From Crambe crambe (taxonomy: Eukaryota; Porifera; Demospongiae; Poecilosclerida; Crambeidae), in contig OZ004593.1 in the NCBI GenBank assembly GCA_963924555.1, positions 3,840,480 through 3,904,479 of the forward strand: DNA of 64,000 nt. Reading direction: 5' to 3'. Below the pieces are notes generated by a model that ran no database searches, had not been told where the DNA came from, and was given only the letters and a program-made list of their open reading frames with translations. Each line of letters opens with the position of its first letter. Within the stretch, counting starts at the first letter, position 1. Below, in pieces: positions 43,691 to 54,797 of the stretch. Made by a program: the position numbers and the translations under genes.

Positions 43691-46142
43691 TTATCTTGTA
43701 AGGGCACAAACCAAGACAGGCAAAGACAGGCATGTATGGGATATAACAGTGACTCTGCAGCTGGTAGTGACTTCAACGTTCAGCCTCAATATCTATATTT
43801 CCAGTGTTTAAATTGCTTGCAGAATGAAGGTAGGATGTAGCCAGCTTCTACACAAGGTTCTCCATATGCATACAATGTGCTATAGTATGTTTGACGACCA
43901 TTACCTACTCAAATAGACAATTCAAAATTTAAAAATATAGCTATATCTGTAATGTTTATGCACTCTTAGCCAATGGTGCAACTGTGCGTAATAGCAGACA
44001 TTGTAACCCTATGTGTGTAATTCAGGGTTAGAACTTGTTTCCACAGAAATTAAAAGTAGTCGTAGCATCCACACCTGTAGCCGTTTCCTGATTCTCAGGA
44101 CAGGAGGACTCATTGAAAGTGTGGGTATAACATAGCACACATGGAAATAATTTGATATGTGCATCACATTCATGGTTCTTTGTAGTGCCTTCTTTTTGCA
44201 TTGCTTCTTTTGAAGATAGATGAGTAGAAAGGATTGTAGCCCCTGCTTTTTTTCCATGGGGCGGACAAAAAGCGAATGGGCTTAGTATAAATTGGATGTA
44301 CATGCACTCAATCCCGAGAACTAAGGGAACTCACTATATATATCTCTGTGCATACAAATCATAATAAAAAGTTACGTCATCATTATTTTGAGCAGCACTG
44401 ACATACGTGCTATTTGAAGATTCTGCTGTGTTGCTCTTCTAGGACTAAATTCAACTCACCTCACTCTCAAAAAATGTTTTGTGAAAGTTATGTATGAACT
44501 AATGACTCAACTGGAAACTCTTTGCTATCAGTGTCTCAATTTTTGTTTGACCATAAGATTGGCTTTTGATTGGCTCAGAGAAGAGTAAGCTTAATATCAG
44601 GGCTGCTCTGAATATCGGGCAAGGTGGAAAGGGAATAGCTATGAGGCTAGAAAGATTGCAGCTGGTAGAATTTGGAGCAGGTTTATTCAGAAATACTTAC
44701 AGCTTGAGTGGCATATGGGATAATTATGAAAATTATAGCTAGAGACAAAGAATGAAGAGAAGAAGAATGCTTGGCAAGCTCCCTAGCTGCTGAATTTGTC
44801 CAGTAGGGAGGATATGGATTCACTGTTGCTTCTGTTGACTCTGAATGAATTTGTATATAGAGCAGCCATTTTTTCCCATGTCATCCCTACATATAGAGAG
44901 AGTTTAAATGTGCCATGTCCCATGTAGAAATTAAATTTGTTCCAGATTTCTGTCATATGCTCTAGAATAGCAGGTCTTGTTTATTAAAATTTTTTCAGCA
45001 CTCTATCATGACAAAGGAAGTGTACAGTACACAGATTAAGCTGTATTATATATGTTCCGCACGAATGCTGAACTTCTGCCCCGTTACGTAACCGGACCTC
45101 TCCTACACTTGCCCGGTTGTAAAGCGCATGCTCTCAACTCGCGCTCCTATATGTTGCACGTTGTGCATCACTCCTGCAGCTAGCTGCATCATCATGGAGG
45201 GCCTGCATGCACCCTGAAAACGCAAAAAGTGCTTTGGTTATAATAAGAAATATTATGAAAGGATAGTAGCTAAATTATATGAAGGGTGACGGTGAAATGA
45301 TAGAAACTTCAGTTATAGAGTGAAGATTCAATTGTTGCTGAAGCTCCATGGTCTCAGAGACATCTTAGTGGTGAGAGTAAAAAGTAAGGCAAAGTTGCAG
45401 TTGATTCAGCCATTATTTCTTAATAGCTAGCTATGTATCTCTAGAATGAGAGTGACCGAACTATAATAAGAGAAGAGTACTCCATTCTTCAACAAATTCA
45501 TGGAATTGACAGTCTTCATGCTGATCTGCAAGAAGATGTATGCAAGGGTAATAGCTAGCTTTAAAAGGTATGACTGTGAAGCAAATATAAACGTACAAGC
45601 TATAAGCATATAGCTATGGCTAATTTAATTAAAGGAAGCTAGCTAAGGTAAGGTGGGGCAATCATGAGGGTAGGGTAATTCTGACACCATAAAAAAAAAA
45701 GTGATATTCCAGTCGGCCTAGTCAGAGATTATCAAAAATGATGGAATTGCCCCACCCCTGTAATCGACCTTATACATATCCTTCTGTAGGTGATAAAAAA
45801 ATATTAATAAAGTTCACAAGATGGCTAAAGAAGTTAACGAGTGTAGATTGATTAGCTATGCCATGGACATGATGCCTGAGGTAAATTAAATATCTTTCAA
45901 TCATACAGGCCTAGCTATAGCTAATCCTTTCTTTAATATTGTAGGTCATGGTTCGGGTGATGGCAAGAATTGAGTATCGAATTAGCAGTAGAAAAATAGC
46001 TATTATTACTTTAGTGATCATGAAGTTGCAGTTTCTTTTGCCAATTATACATAGCTATAGCTAGTTACTAGTACATTATCTCTGTTAGACTGAAGACCTG
46101 AGGATAGCTGACTAGCAGTAGTGTACTGACCGTTGATTAACA
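43691..46142. other. Gene A intron 1, no exon recognised
   Basis: Overlapping short frames around 44009-44303 and 45427-45609 have no recognisable features. At 45650-45770 a GGTGGGGCAAT / ATTGCCCCACCCC palindrome occurs. Confidence 0.4.
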
Positions 46143-46775
46143 GGACAACTTATACAACAGTGCAACTGACTCGTTGCACAACAGGGCAGCTGAAGCCCGT
46201 TACCCAACAGGGAAAATGTGATTGGGGTCTAACTAACGGGACAGCCGACCTGTATAGGCCAGGATAGCTATAGTCTCGTGAACCAGACCCGTTCTGGCTC
46301 GTGAGACTACAGGGTAGCGACCCGTTGCACAACAGGGCAGCTGAAGCCCGTTACCCAACAGGAAAAATGTGATTGAGGTCTAACTAACGGGACAGCCGAC
46401 CTGTATAGGCCAGGATAGCTATAGTCTCGTGAACCAGACCCGTTCTGGCTCATGAGACTACAGGGTAGCGACCCGTTGCACAACAGGGCAGCTGAAGCCC
46501 GTTACCCAACAGGAAAAATGTGATTGAGGTCTAACTAACGGGACAGCCGACCTGTATAGGCCAGGATAGCTATAGTCTCGTGAACCAGACCCGTTCTGGC
46601 TCGTGAGACTACAGGGTAGCGACCCGTTGCACAACAGGGCAGCTGAAGTCACGTTACCAGATGTGATTGAGGTGACAGGCAGCTAACTAAATAACGGGAC
46701 AGCCGACCCGTATAGACCGGGGTAGCTATAGTCTCGCAAGCCAGACCCATTCTTGGCTCATGAGACTATAGTGTA
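46143..46775 (+). repeat. 151-bp tandem repeat, about 4 copies
   Basis: CGTTGCACAACAGGGCAGCT starts at about 46172, 46323, 46474 and 46625, a constant 151-bp period. Each unit includes a CTATAGTCTCGTGAACCAGA / TCTGGCTCGTGAGACTACA palindrome related to the terminus of the element at 21187-21613. Degenerate fragments continue to about 46940. It sits in intron 1 of gene A, some 170-300 bases after exon 1. Antisense frames of ~60 codons repeat with the array and are not genes. Confidence 0.9.
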
Positions 46776-47112
46776 GTGACCCATTGTGCAACAGGGCAAC
46801 TGACCCGTTGTGCAACAGGCCAGCTGGCCCGTTGTGCTATAGGACAATTCAGCAACAGGGCATCCAGTTACGTGGCATAATTACTGCATTCAGCAACAGG
46901 GCATCCGGTTACATAACGGGACAAATTCAGCATTGGGGCGGAACATATACACTACATATGAGAAAGTACTAGTTCGCTCTCTTATAATGCGCCAAATTTC
47001 TGTTTTACACTTAGTATACATTATTATTTATAAATAAGTTTCCAATCCTGGTTTGTATAAATATGGCCATGTACATACCACTAACTAGCAATAGCCTAGA
47101 ATAATGACTTAC

Positions 47113-47567
47113 GGAACATATCTCAATGAAATTGGTAACCTGAAGATGTACAGATGTGACATTTCACTACCATACAATGCTTGAACATGATATGGTGAGA
47201 AAATAGTGTCATTATTAAATATGATATTGGTTGTAGATACAGACAAAATAAGTCCACCTTTCTCTGGTCTCGCAAACCAGACCCCTTTAAAACTTGCATT
47301 TCCTAATGGAGACCTTGAATACGGTCTAGAATATTTCACCTGTATTGCATAATCTCCAAACAAGTCTTCTTGATTAAAGGGTTCTAGAATTGAATTGGGT
47401 GGTGGCCTTACATCCACAACATCAACACAGGAAGGATATCGATCATTTGTAGCCAATTGTTCATTGAATTCAGTTAGAGTCAATCGAATGGGATTTCGAA
47501 ATTGTGCTTCACAGTGTAGCAATAGAAAAGATGAGAACAATAAGCTTAGAAACATTTCGTGGTACAT
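47113..47567 (-). CDS. Gene A exon 1: secreted/membrane protein start
   Basis: The start is MYHEMFLSLLFSSFLLLHCE, a clear signal peptide with probable cleavage after Ala-21 or so. It is followed by YPSCVDVVDVRPPPNSILEP and a beta-rich stretch, with donor TTCC|GTAAGT in phase 2. This opens a 13-exon model (47567 down to 23908) totalling 3162 coding bases, about 1053 residues: signal peptide, ~970-residue ectodomain, one membrane helix, short basic tail. It aligns with gene B exon 1 around PSCV and (I/F)LEP. I do not recognise the family. The overall plan resembles large type I proteins such as CatSper auxiliary subunits, but I see no diagnostic motif and do not claim that. The GTCTGGTTTGCGAGACC run at about 47267-47285 looks like a transposon terminus. 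Confidence 0.75.
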
Positions 47568-47700
47568 AGCAGCAGCTAGCTAGCTAGCTAGCTGTGAGCA
47601 ATCTGATTGGTCAGTATACAACTCGCGTGGTTACGCGCGCGATCTATAGCGAGTAGAGTAGTATAGTATAGTCTAGCCTCGTATCCAGGCAGGCGCCTTA
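47568..47700 (-). promoter_or_regulatory. Putative gene A promoter region
   Basis: Sequence directly upstream of the gene A start codon. It has a TAGC run, and CpG-containing sequence (GTGGTTACGCGCGCGATC near 47628-47645) that stands out from the AT-rich surroundings. No TATA box at a typical place is obvious. Called by position and composition only. Confidence 0.3.
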
Positions 47701-48016
47701 TTAAATTTAAAATAAGGGCCTGGTCTTGCGATCGATCCAATACTTTTTTGCGGGCGGTTATTATAATTGGGATAGCTCGCGAGTAAGGGTGTCCACATTA
47801 TTCTTATTTTTTGGCCCCAATATGCTTTTCAGAAATTCCAGTTAAGATTACCCATTACAGATCCATCGGTATCACTAGAACTTGTAGCAGTAAAACTAGG
47901 ACTAGGAATAAGGAGCTAGACCCACTAGAGTGCATATTTTAAACTAGTCTCGTTCCCTATTAGGCCACTCCAATAAAATAATTAGTTTCTGGTCAACGAA
48001 AATTTGATCTGCAAAT

Positions 48017-48348
48017 CAATTATTATTATTATTATTGCGCATGCTCAGATAATGCTGACACAGCAAAACTAGTTCAATCTGCTTCTTCTCAATGTCTGTG
48101 TTTCGCTAGAGTGTGGGCAAAAGAAATCGTTTGGGTGGCAGATCATACAAGTGAAAAGTCCGGAAATGACTTTCGGTAGCTTTTTTCGGGCCCAGATAGT
48201 GCCATCAGTGTCCGAAACTTTTCATTATTCGGTCATATCAGTGTTCATTGGAAAGTCTAAGGATCATTTTGATAAGGTATGGTAGCTTTGATTCGTTTCT
48301 CCTTCCTTTCTCTTTCTCCTCTCATTGAAGTGATTTTGATCAGCTTTG

Positions 48349-48393
<45 letters not shown>

Positions 48394-48810
48394 AGCTCTC
48401 TGACATTGTTTGCTTTATAGGTTGATAGTTCACTAAATGTGCATCAACATTTGGACAGTATGTGAAATTCATGGTAAAAAGTGAGGAAAATGACACCAGC
48501 AGAATCTCATGATTACACTCTGGAGGATGCAACGATTTGCCTCCTATACACAAGATGGAAAATGAATGGACTTTAAATAAAATATATTTTTTTTCAAGAT
48601 GATACAGTATATGTGACTGTGTGTGCACATACTATGTTTTGTATTGATGTTTTGAAGTAGCTAAGTGTTCTGTATGGAGAAGAAAATTCCAAGTTAGTAG
48701 TTATAAATTTCAGGTACCTGGTATTCATAAATAATAATAACCAGCTTCCCCTCATGGAAATATAGAAAGCACTAAACCAGAAACTCAAGATTTTATTGGA
48801 GAGGCCTTAT
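48017..48810 (+). repeat. Dispersed repeat, copy B (partner at 3796-4393)
   Basis: The longer copy. It includes about 170 bases (48147-48317; ACAAGTGAAAAGTCCGGAAA) missing from copy A, and a (CT)n run of about 40 bases at 48349-48389. The rest matches copy A closely. Confidence 0.9.
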
Positions 48811-50422
48811 GCTTGTATGCTAGGGCAGCCCATTATGCTCAAGATTATGCCAGCATAATGTGGAATCCCTACTCGCAAGACTAATAGATTCATGGTCGAT
48901 TCAGCATGGATTCAGCAAAGAAGACTCAGAATGTCTGACTTGACATGGTTTCAGCACCAGACTTAGCTATTATTGAACTTTGTTTCAAAACATGCACTAT
49001 CTTTACTACCTTCTTTATGCGCATAAGAATCAAAGCTCATTGAAGTTCTGTATATGTTTTCAGTAGTTCAGTTACCAGTTGTTGTTTTTTCGAAGGTCTA
49101 GCACGGTTCATTCAGTGTCAGCGATTCTGATCCAAGAAATAAGGTCAGGATGACTCAGAGAAAAGCTGCTAGGATCTTTTTTCCCGATCGCGAAGTCTTC
49201 TTCAACTCCCACGTAAGCTGTTTAGTTATCAACCTTTGGTGGGTACCACAGAACCAACAAGATAGCTAGCTGCTACAGTAGTACTGCACCTAGTTGGGAA
49301 GTAAAAAACATGCTCTAGCTACTATAATTATTATAGCAAGCTTGTACACTATGCCACTCTATTTGTGCACTTTTTACTCTGTAGGAAAAGACCCAGAGTG
49401 GAGGTTGAAAGTGAAGTGGTTGATCATCCTGTTGTTCCTGCCTCTTCAATATCTCAAGGCCCTTCCCTTGATGCTAATGAGTCTTTAGCATCTCTGTCCC
49501 CCCATCATTCTTGCATGATTCTTTGGATGTTTCTGATCCATCTACTCCCCTATCTAGTCCCCCATCTCATCCCTCAGCTTGTCGCTTAGCGGATTTTGAT
49601 ATTCCAGCCTCTCCTGGCCCATCATCTATAGATTTAAGAATTCCCCTATATATATGTGTTAGATTTAAGGTAAAGCAGGCAATTCCAAACAGCGGGATAA
49701 TTCCGAATATTCCCTTATTTTTCTCAGCTAACATGATAAAAATTCAATAGAATTAATTCTCATAAAATTGGCATATAAAACAAACTAGCTAATTTTATGA
49801 GAACTAATTCTATTGGTTCAATAATTCTGAAACTACTGCAATGACAGTAGAATGATAGTAGAATATATCCTCCAACTTTGAGCTCAAAAGTCTGATAGTA
49901 GATTCTATCTTCCAACTTTGAGCTCAGAAGTCTCAGTAGTTTCAGAAATATAGAACCGTTTGAATTACCCTGCCATTTCCACCTTCAGCATTGTTAATCA
50001 TGGATACTTTTGTCAGTTATTTACATCAGTCAACATTCAATTGTCAGTTAGGATTACTAAGTTATCCATGTTTGAAATTTCCATTCATAAATTTAATAGT
50101 GGGCGTGGCTTCTTCTTTTTTAAAATTTTTTTAAAGATCTGCCCATTACAGGGAAGGAAGATTCTGTTATGACTACTATGGGGTGTCAGCATATGCTTGA
50201 CACTGGGCAAACATGGAGAACTGATGGCCACATAAGTGCTTTGGATTAATGCTACTTTTTCTCAATGCACTCACTACTGCATTCCCATACTGCTTTAAAA
50301 ACTATATTCTTCTTTGCATCAACCGGTGTGCCACCTAGGTGGGAAACATCAGCTAATTGCCCAGAAAACCTTTGAGGATGAAGGTCAGTTCACTGATTCA
50401 ATCTTTTGACAACAACTAAATA
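48811..50422. other. Mostly non-coding; possible decayed hAT-type N-terminus at 49155-49640
   Basis: Near 49155-49217 a frame KLLGSFFPIAKSSSTPT ends at CAC|GTAAGC. A pyrimidine-rich acceptor near 49384 then leads to KRPRVEVESEVVDHPVVPAS and, after a one-base shift, DPSTPLSSPPSHP and ADFDIPASPGPSSID. A short SFF...KRPR start followed by a Ser/Pro linker is common at the N-terminus of hAT-family transposases, so it may be such a relic. Nothing else is recognised. A TAGAATGATAGTAGA-type repeat lies near 49850-49930. Confidence 0.3.
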
Positions 50423-53243
50423 TTAGGGTATGTGTGGGTATTATGAGACACCTAACTATTTTTCCTTGGCATTTTGACAATAATCACCCTATTGATCTGA
50501 AACTTTACAGTGAGGTAAGACAAAGCAAGTAGTTATATAAAAAATATTTGAAGTTGATTGAAACCACGATGTTTACATTTGAAAGCCACAAAAGTGCACA
50601 CAACAAAATGAGGTAATATGGGACAGATGTCTATATTATGGGACAAGTAAAAACAGCAATTTAAAGGGTTTGAGAGTTCACATATCACATTTCTCACAAT
50701 AGTACACATCTGGAACATGTTTTTTACTTTTTATAGTTGTGCATTTCATATTAAACCATTGGTTACAGCCATCACAACCCCCATCATCTGGATATATAAG
50801 ACCACACTTTGGACAAACTGCTTCATCACTTGAATTATTATCACTCTCAATTTCATCCCTCCTTCTCAATTGTCTCTTAAGTACCTGCCTCTCCTTTGCC
50901 TTATGTAACTCTCTTTCACCCTTCTTTCTTCTCCGTTCGTACTCTTGAATCTTCCATTTTTCTTCCCTTTCTAGTCTTTTTGTTTCTTTTTCCAACTGCT
51001 TTTCTTTCTTTCTCTCTTCTCTTTCCAGCCTTTTCTTTGCCCTTTCTGCCTGCTTTTGTTTCCGAAGTTCTTCAACTTCCAATTTTTCAGCCTCCTTAAC
51101 CTTTAGTTCTTCTAATACATCCAAGTCTGTGATACAAATTGCTTTATTATTAATTGCTTTCTTTCGTTTCCCAGTTGCTTGCTTTGGTTGAGGTAAAATC
51201 AGGACCTCACGGAGTATAGCTGAAGAACTAGAGCTGCTCTTAGATCCTTGCTCAGAGGCAGAACTGCTGCAAGCTCTTACAGAACCGACATCAGACTCAG
51301 ATACACCAGAGCGGGGTTCACTCCTTGCATCAATGGGATGTGTGATTCTTAACCAGGCTTCATATTCAGGATCTTTGAGATCATAACCTTCTTGAAAACG
51401 TTGTTCAAATAGTTTTTCTTGCTCTGGTGTAAACAGGACACTATCAGCCGTAGCTGCTTCTTCCGATTGCTTATCAGAGGCTCCCTCATTAACCATGGGT
51501 TTGTACTGGACAGCTGTAGCTGCTTCTTCCGATTGCTTATCAGAGGCTCCTTCATTAACCATGGATTTGTACTGGACGGCTTTGCTGGGAGCTAAATCCC
51601 TATCATCAATTGCACCAGAATTTAATGGGAATATACCAGTTTTCCTAAAGCCACCCTTGATGTTGTTGGGGGTAAAAGAATTTGGCCATGCCGTAGCAAC
51701 TAATGATGCTAACTGGTCATTGGTAATAACAGAACCTTTGTTTTTAGAAAGGTAGACACTGCTTGCTTTTGAAAAGTGTGCCTTAAAAGATTTCAATACT
51801 CCCACATCCAGCGGGCACAGGATGTGAGTGGTGTGAGCTGGTAGGACAAGTAGATGTATATCATTAGCACGTGCAAGTTCTATTAAATCTACTGACATAT
51901 GTGAAGCATGACCATCTTGAATTAGAAGGACAGGCCTAGCAGGTGGAATATTCTTCAAACCACTCTAGATAAATGTTTTTGTCCATCCAACCCTTATCAC
52001 TACAGCAGAAAAGAGTGTTTGGAACAGCTCCTTCCCTAAGGTAATCTGGAACATTTCTCTTGCGTGGATAAACCATACATGGTGGTAGCACAAAACCGGA
52101 GGCCGATACACAACAGAGGACAGTGTGAGTCTTCCCTCTTTCTGCAGAGGTAATACTATATACATTATGACAACCCAATTCTGCGACAACTTTTCCTGGC
52201 TTGTGGACTATAGTAATTCCAGCTTCATCGGCATTAAATATCTGCATCGGCTTAGAAATTAAGTTCAATCTACCATACATTGAACCTAATTTACCAAAGA
52301 AATCTGTAATTGTTTCCTTACAGGAACACAATGCCCGACAGTAGGATAAAGGCTGTGGCATTCGAATGGTAAGGTTAGGGTGGCGTGATTTGAAACCCTG
52401 AAACCACCAACGACCAGCTTTTTCATTAGCAAATGGATGGGCACGTTGGAACTTCTCCACAATTACATATACCATGTGCATGACTGCTTCACGAGTAAGG
52501 CCATAACCCATGTCTGCCATTAGGATTAAATAACGTACAATTTCCTGCTCTTCACTGGGCGTTAAAACTGTGGGAGGGCCTGGTCGACTATCTATGTCAA
52601 CTTTTCCAGTAACACGTCTCCTTAGTGTTTCTACAGGAACATTGTAGAGCCGAGATGCCTCCCTTAATCCTTGACCATCTGCAACACTTTGTACTGCTGC
52701 TTTCATACTTTCATTGGACCAAAGTTTACGCTTGCATGCCATCCCTAAGTTTAAATAAAGAAATTTATTAGTAAAGAGGGCAGTTTTACTTTTAAACTAG
52801 GTTAGAAAAAGTTAGGTGTGCACTATTTTGAAGTTAGATGTGCATTATTTGGAACTCTGGTATGAAGTCAGGTGTGTACACTGCTATTAGCTCAAGTAGC
52901 TGCATTTATAGCTGGTGTGATCAACACACGTCCATATATCCCAACATAGCACACAAACTTCATAATCATGCATGCTAATCCCGTACTAAGCACACAAACT
53001 TCATAAACCTGGCTACATAACTACTACATCCTTACAGATCTGGCGCCTGTAGGAGCTAATCTGAAAGGCTGAGCTTCACTGTCATTTCAAATTACTGAGC
53101 ATGCTCAGTAGTGAATGAACTTTGAACCACGCTTGCAGCTGCAGAATTGTTACTTTAGGACAAACTTGCAGAGTAATTTTCATTAAAATTGGTTGAAGTG
53201 TCTCATAATACCCTCTGTCTCAAAATACCTACATATACCCTAA
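50423..53243 (-). mobile_element. Pogo/Tigger-like DNA transposon, 2.8 kb
   Basis: Inverted termini TTAGGGTATGTGTGGGTATT (left, 50423) and TTAGGGTATATGTAGGTATT (right, read inwards from 53243) enclose a minus-strand transposase of the pogo/Tigger (DDE_1) kind. Both termini continue to ATGAGACAC, but the right one has 17 extra bases. The element is near-complete but its transposase frame is broken once. It lies between the gene A start and the divergent gene cluster at 53.6-54.3 kb. Confidence 0.85.
50678..52742 (-). pseudogene. Pogo-like transposase with coiled coil and PHD-like finger, frameshifted
   Basis: The first frame (52742-51936, 268 residues) has an N-terminal Psq-type helix-turn-helix (LREASRLYNVPVETLRRRV), a CENP-B/pogo-like second DNA-binding part (GRWWFQGFKSRHPNLTIR) and the first catalytic Asp (IFNADEAG, D172). 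It breaks after YLEWFEE. The second frame (51958-50678) resumes with the second Asp (LLIQDGHASH) and the third (LCPLDVG), giving a DDD triad. It continues through a duplicated 22-residue unit (51449-51580), a long Lys/Glu/Arg coiled coil, and a C-terminal cysteine finger (CPKC...CDGC...C...CEKC) like a PHD finger. A small deletion that shifts the frame near 51945 is the only obvious defect. Confidence 0.85.
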
Positions 53244-53656
53244 AGGCAAAATGAAATTTCTGTGAAAATGTGTATTTTCTATTATGGTACGGTGACCCTC
53301 TAGCTCAGTATGTTCCATCTCCAAACAGTCTCACATTAAATTAACCACTGACCAACCCTGCAGATGTAGGTTTGACACAATTTGCCGTCAGTGCAATTCA
53401 TGTTTGCTAAGAAATTCAAACAGATATATTGTTGCTCTTTTCTTGGAAGTGGACTATCAATCTTAGAATGCTGAAAATTGCTCCAGATATAAAATAGGTT
53501 ATGTATGTGTTGAGAAAGTAGAGTCATGATCTTAACTATATGATATACTCAGGAAGGTATTATGAGTCAAAGTTATGAGTCGCTGGCCTGATTTCTAGCT
53601 GAGATTTCTACAAAAAAAAATTATTCATCTTATGCATGACATGAATATAGACGTAC
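53244..53656. other. Intergenic or intron, no exon seen
   Basis: Between the pogo element and the divergent minus-strand exon. It has no recognisable frame. Confidence 0.4.
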
Positions 53657-53871
53657 ATATCTTGGTGGTCCGCGCAATTTCTACATGCATGGTCACACGT
53701 GCACATATCATATAGACATTGCGCAATTGCATATTGGTCGCGGCGATTTTTAATGGTTTCTTGGGTCAAAGGTCGGCCACGTGTCACCAAGTCGCGCATG
53801 CTCAAGAAACTTAGAAAATCTCTGATGCCAGATTCCTGTAACTTTGTCTTGAAGTCTAGTAAGCTCAGCAT
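53657..53871 (-). CDS. First exon of an unknown minus-strand gene (gene C)
   Basis: From ATG at 53871 the frame reads MLSLLDFKTKLQESGIRDFL, then RGRPLTQETIKNRRDQYAIA and a Cys/His-rich stretch (YDMCTCDHACRNCADH). It can end at a GTACGT donor after 53657 in phase 2. The first part looks like a soluble helical protein and there is no signal peptide. No second exon is visible before the pogo element. The first ~16 codons are also present inverted at 54042-54087. The gene is plausible but unproven. Confidence 0.4.
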
Positions 53872-54088
53872 TGACTTCTCGGCACCCCCTTTATCTGTTC
53901 ATAGTCTCAAAATCTTCTGTTTGCAGGTGAAGCTTGGAACTTGATTGGCACGGCTAAGAGTTGTGACCTTTGACCAAGCTTCACCGGCAAACAAAAGGCT
54001 TTTGAGACCATGAACAGATAAAGGAGGTGCCGAGAAGTCAATGCTGAGCTTACTAGACTTCAAAACAAAAGTTGCTGGAATCTGGCTT
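53824..54088. repeat. Inverted duplication at the divergent gene C/gene B start region
   Basis: The left arm (53824-53938; AAGTCTAGTAAGCTCAGCAT, TGACTTCTCGGCACC, CAGGTGAAGCTTGG) is repeated inverted at 53973-54088, separated by about 35 bases. A further part copy (GTTGCTGGAATCTGGC with GAGACCATGAACAGATA) follows at 54088-54140. The left arm overlaps the start codon of gene C. Confidence 0.85.
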
Positions 54089-54253
54089 TTGAGACCATGA
54101 ACAGATAGGTAAAGGCAAAAGTTGCTGGAATCTGGCATCATAGATAGTGCTGGCATCGACCTGGTGACCTTCAACCCCAGAAACCATTCCCAAATTAAAA
54201 AATCGCATTGTCGCGCGGCAGCTGTAGCGGCGCCTGCATGATGAACAAGTAAC
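53872..54253. promoter_or_regulatory. Shared upstream region of divergent genes C and B
   Basis: 382 bases separate the ATG of gene C (minus) and of gene B (plus). Towards gene B the sequence becomes CpG-containing (TCGCGCGGCAGCTGTAGCGG near 54210-54230), unlike the local AT-rich DNA. A bidirectional promoter is inferred from position only. Confidence 0.35.
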
Positions 54254-54633
54254 ATGGAGCCAGAAAAGATTAAACTACTATGGGGTGGTCTATTAACCCT
54301 TTTGTTTTTACAGTGCGCTAGCGAATCGATACAGTATGACCCTGTGGATAACTACTTTCCAAGCTGCGTAGGCATCACAGATTTAAAGCCGTATCCATTT
54401 TCTTTTCTGGAGCCAACAATCATGAATAGCAAGAAGATCTACATATTTCATATCACATTTTCTAAACCCATATTATGGAGGATGACAAGGCAGCCAAATG
54501 TATTCATCTTCTTGACTGCAACATTAAGATCTCCATATAGAAGGCATTATGGATATATAATTAATATGTGGCAAGGTTCTGAAAGATCTTTGCTTCTATA
54601 CTTCATTATTGCTCCACAGGATCACATAGTGCC
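54254..54633 (+). CDS. Gene B exon 1, paralogue of gene A exon 1
   Basis: MEPEKIKLLWGGLLTLLFLQ followed by CASES is a good signal peptide. Then comes YFPSCVGITDLKPYPFSFLE and a beta-rich stretch. The donor GTGCC|GTAAGT gives phase 2, as in gene A exon 1, and the exon ends after a similar hydrophobic stretch (YFIIAPQDHIVP versus IFRLPISLRYVP). It is about 25 codons shorter than the gene A exon, part of the difference being the stretch in gene A that resembles a transposon end. It is the first exon of a second member of the same membrane-protein family, running to the right out of the window. Confidence 0.7.
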
Positions 54634-54797
54634 GTAAGTATTTTGATTCTAGAATGTGGGGTGTTCTATGTAATTTACCTATGATCTCTTGACATGGGAT
54701 GTATTGCTATAGAGCGGTTGCACGGTCACATGACTATCATTTGACTTTCGCTTCCGCATGGCAAAAGCTCAATGATCAGTATAGTGATTGTTAGAAA

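Noticed and set aside
46150-46652. Repeated ~60-codon Cys/Ser-rich frames
   Set aside because: By-product of the 151-bp tandem repeat; they begin and end with the repeat unit.
23908-47567. Naming gene A as a CatSper subunit
   Set aside because: Only the overall architecture is similar; I could not see a diagnostic motif, so no symbol is given.
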